NCBI RefSeq assembly: GCF_000488215.1
Contig: NZ_KI530712.1
Coordinates: forward strand, 376,881 to 440,880
DNA from: Acinetobacter nectaris CIP 110549
GTDB lineage: Bacteria > Pseudomonadota > Gammaproteobacteria > Pseudomonadales > Moraxellaceae
DNA length: 64,000 nucleotides
Direction of reading: 5' to 3'
The translations under genes were made by a program, and so were the position numbers. Shown here one piece after another: positions 63,783 to 64,000 of this stretch (its first letter is position 1; each line of letters opens with the position of its first letter). The notes under the pieces were generated by a model. It did no database searches and had not been told where the DNA came from. It saw nothing but the letters and a program-made list of their open reading frames with translations.

Positions 63783-64000
63783 AGCCCAATTCCTCTATTT
63801 TTAATACATCTAATGCCAATGTTTGTTGAAGTGCATAAGGAATTTCTGTGTTTATCTTACACACAATACTCAACTCACCAACACAATGTGCTTGAATTTG
63901 ATCGACTCGACTATAAATCACAGCAACCGATGAGACAGCCTGTAATATCTCTTGTAAATTAAATAACCGTTCAACCGTATGCGCATAACGAATATTGAGG
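63763..64000 (-). CDS. metN: Methionine-type ABC transporter ATPase, C-terminal part (cut by window edge)
   Basis: The last 78 codons of a gene entering from the right edge. The reading frame ends at TGA (63763-63765), 20 bases inside metI. The visible part, with VIYSRVDQIQAHCVGELSIV and KIEELGYVRS, fits the C-terminal NIL ligand-sensing domain of MetN, in which substrate binding inhibits ATPase activity. The ATPase core lies outside the window, so the call rests on the NIL-like sequence and overlap with metI. Confidence 0.75.
   Translation of the reverse strand, partial: LNIRYAHTVERLFNLQEILQAVSSVAVIYSRVDQIQAHCVGELSIVCKINTEIPYALQQTLALDVLKIEELGYVRSIV

Noticed and set aside
1..64000. Prophage, insertion sequences, integrons, rRNA or tRNA genes
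   Set aside because: No transposase, integrase, phage structural gene, cloverleaf or rRNA sequence was found on reading either strand.

Overview
The window is chromosomal DNA from a low-GC gammaproteobacterium, most likely Acinetobacter or a close relative in the Moraxellaceae. This rests on the glnD, dapC, purT, fumC and map proteins, on the czcI-czcCBA and cidAB/lrgAB types, and on AT-rich intergenic DNA with many compact hairpin terminators. I see no phage, insertion sequence, CRISPR array, rRNA or tRNA gene.

Layout. 1-7810: a CycA-type amino acid permease and a czcI-czcCBA heavy-metal efflux operon. 7860-21850: mostly housekeeping genes (GNAT, Lrp-type regulator, dapC-glnD-purT, small envelope proteins, two tandem brnQ carriers, map, MarR regulator, ychF). 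22000-28800: a GST-like protein, a lone sulfate-binding protein, the tauABCD taurine operon and a stand-alone cysteine desulfurase. 29100-35300: an accessory locus with an FMO-like flavoprotein, a SAM methyltransferase, a Bcr/CflA exporter, a LysR regulator, an ABC exporter and a possible 17-residue peptide gene. 35286-39419: a secreted DUF4432-like protein, a TauE/TSUP permease, an ETHE1-like persulfide dioxygenase and a sigma-54 activator, with a readable sigma-54 promoter and tandem heptamer sites. 39416-49100: LrgB/LrgA with a LysR regulator, Mn-type SOD, SulP transporter, UbiB/ABC1-like kinase, dctA and fumC. 49170-54300: a GalE-like protein lacking its catalytic lysine, a CXC/CXXC orphan, a pair of secreted proteins of unknown function, the tusDCBE tRNA-sulfur relay operon and another secreted orphan. 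54377-64000: a seven-gene operon resembling the Bacillus yxe S-(2-succino)cysteine salvage operon, diverging from a porin-GST pair, then MetNI-type transporter genes cut by the window edge.

How the genes fit together. Sulfur recurs throughout: taurine import and oxygenation, a sulfate-binding protein, a cysteine desulfurase, persulfide oxidation with a probable sulfite exporter, a SulP carrier, the Tus sulfur relay, an S-substituted cysteine salvage operon and a methionine-type importer. The best candidates for something undescribed are the FMO/methyltransferase/ABC/MFS locus with its tiny ORF, the secreted pair at 50805-51931, and the sigma-54 persulfide module whose activator sites overlap its own start codon. 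Functions come from reading family motifs and gene order; no database search was run.
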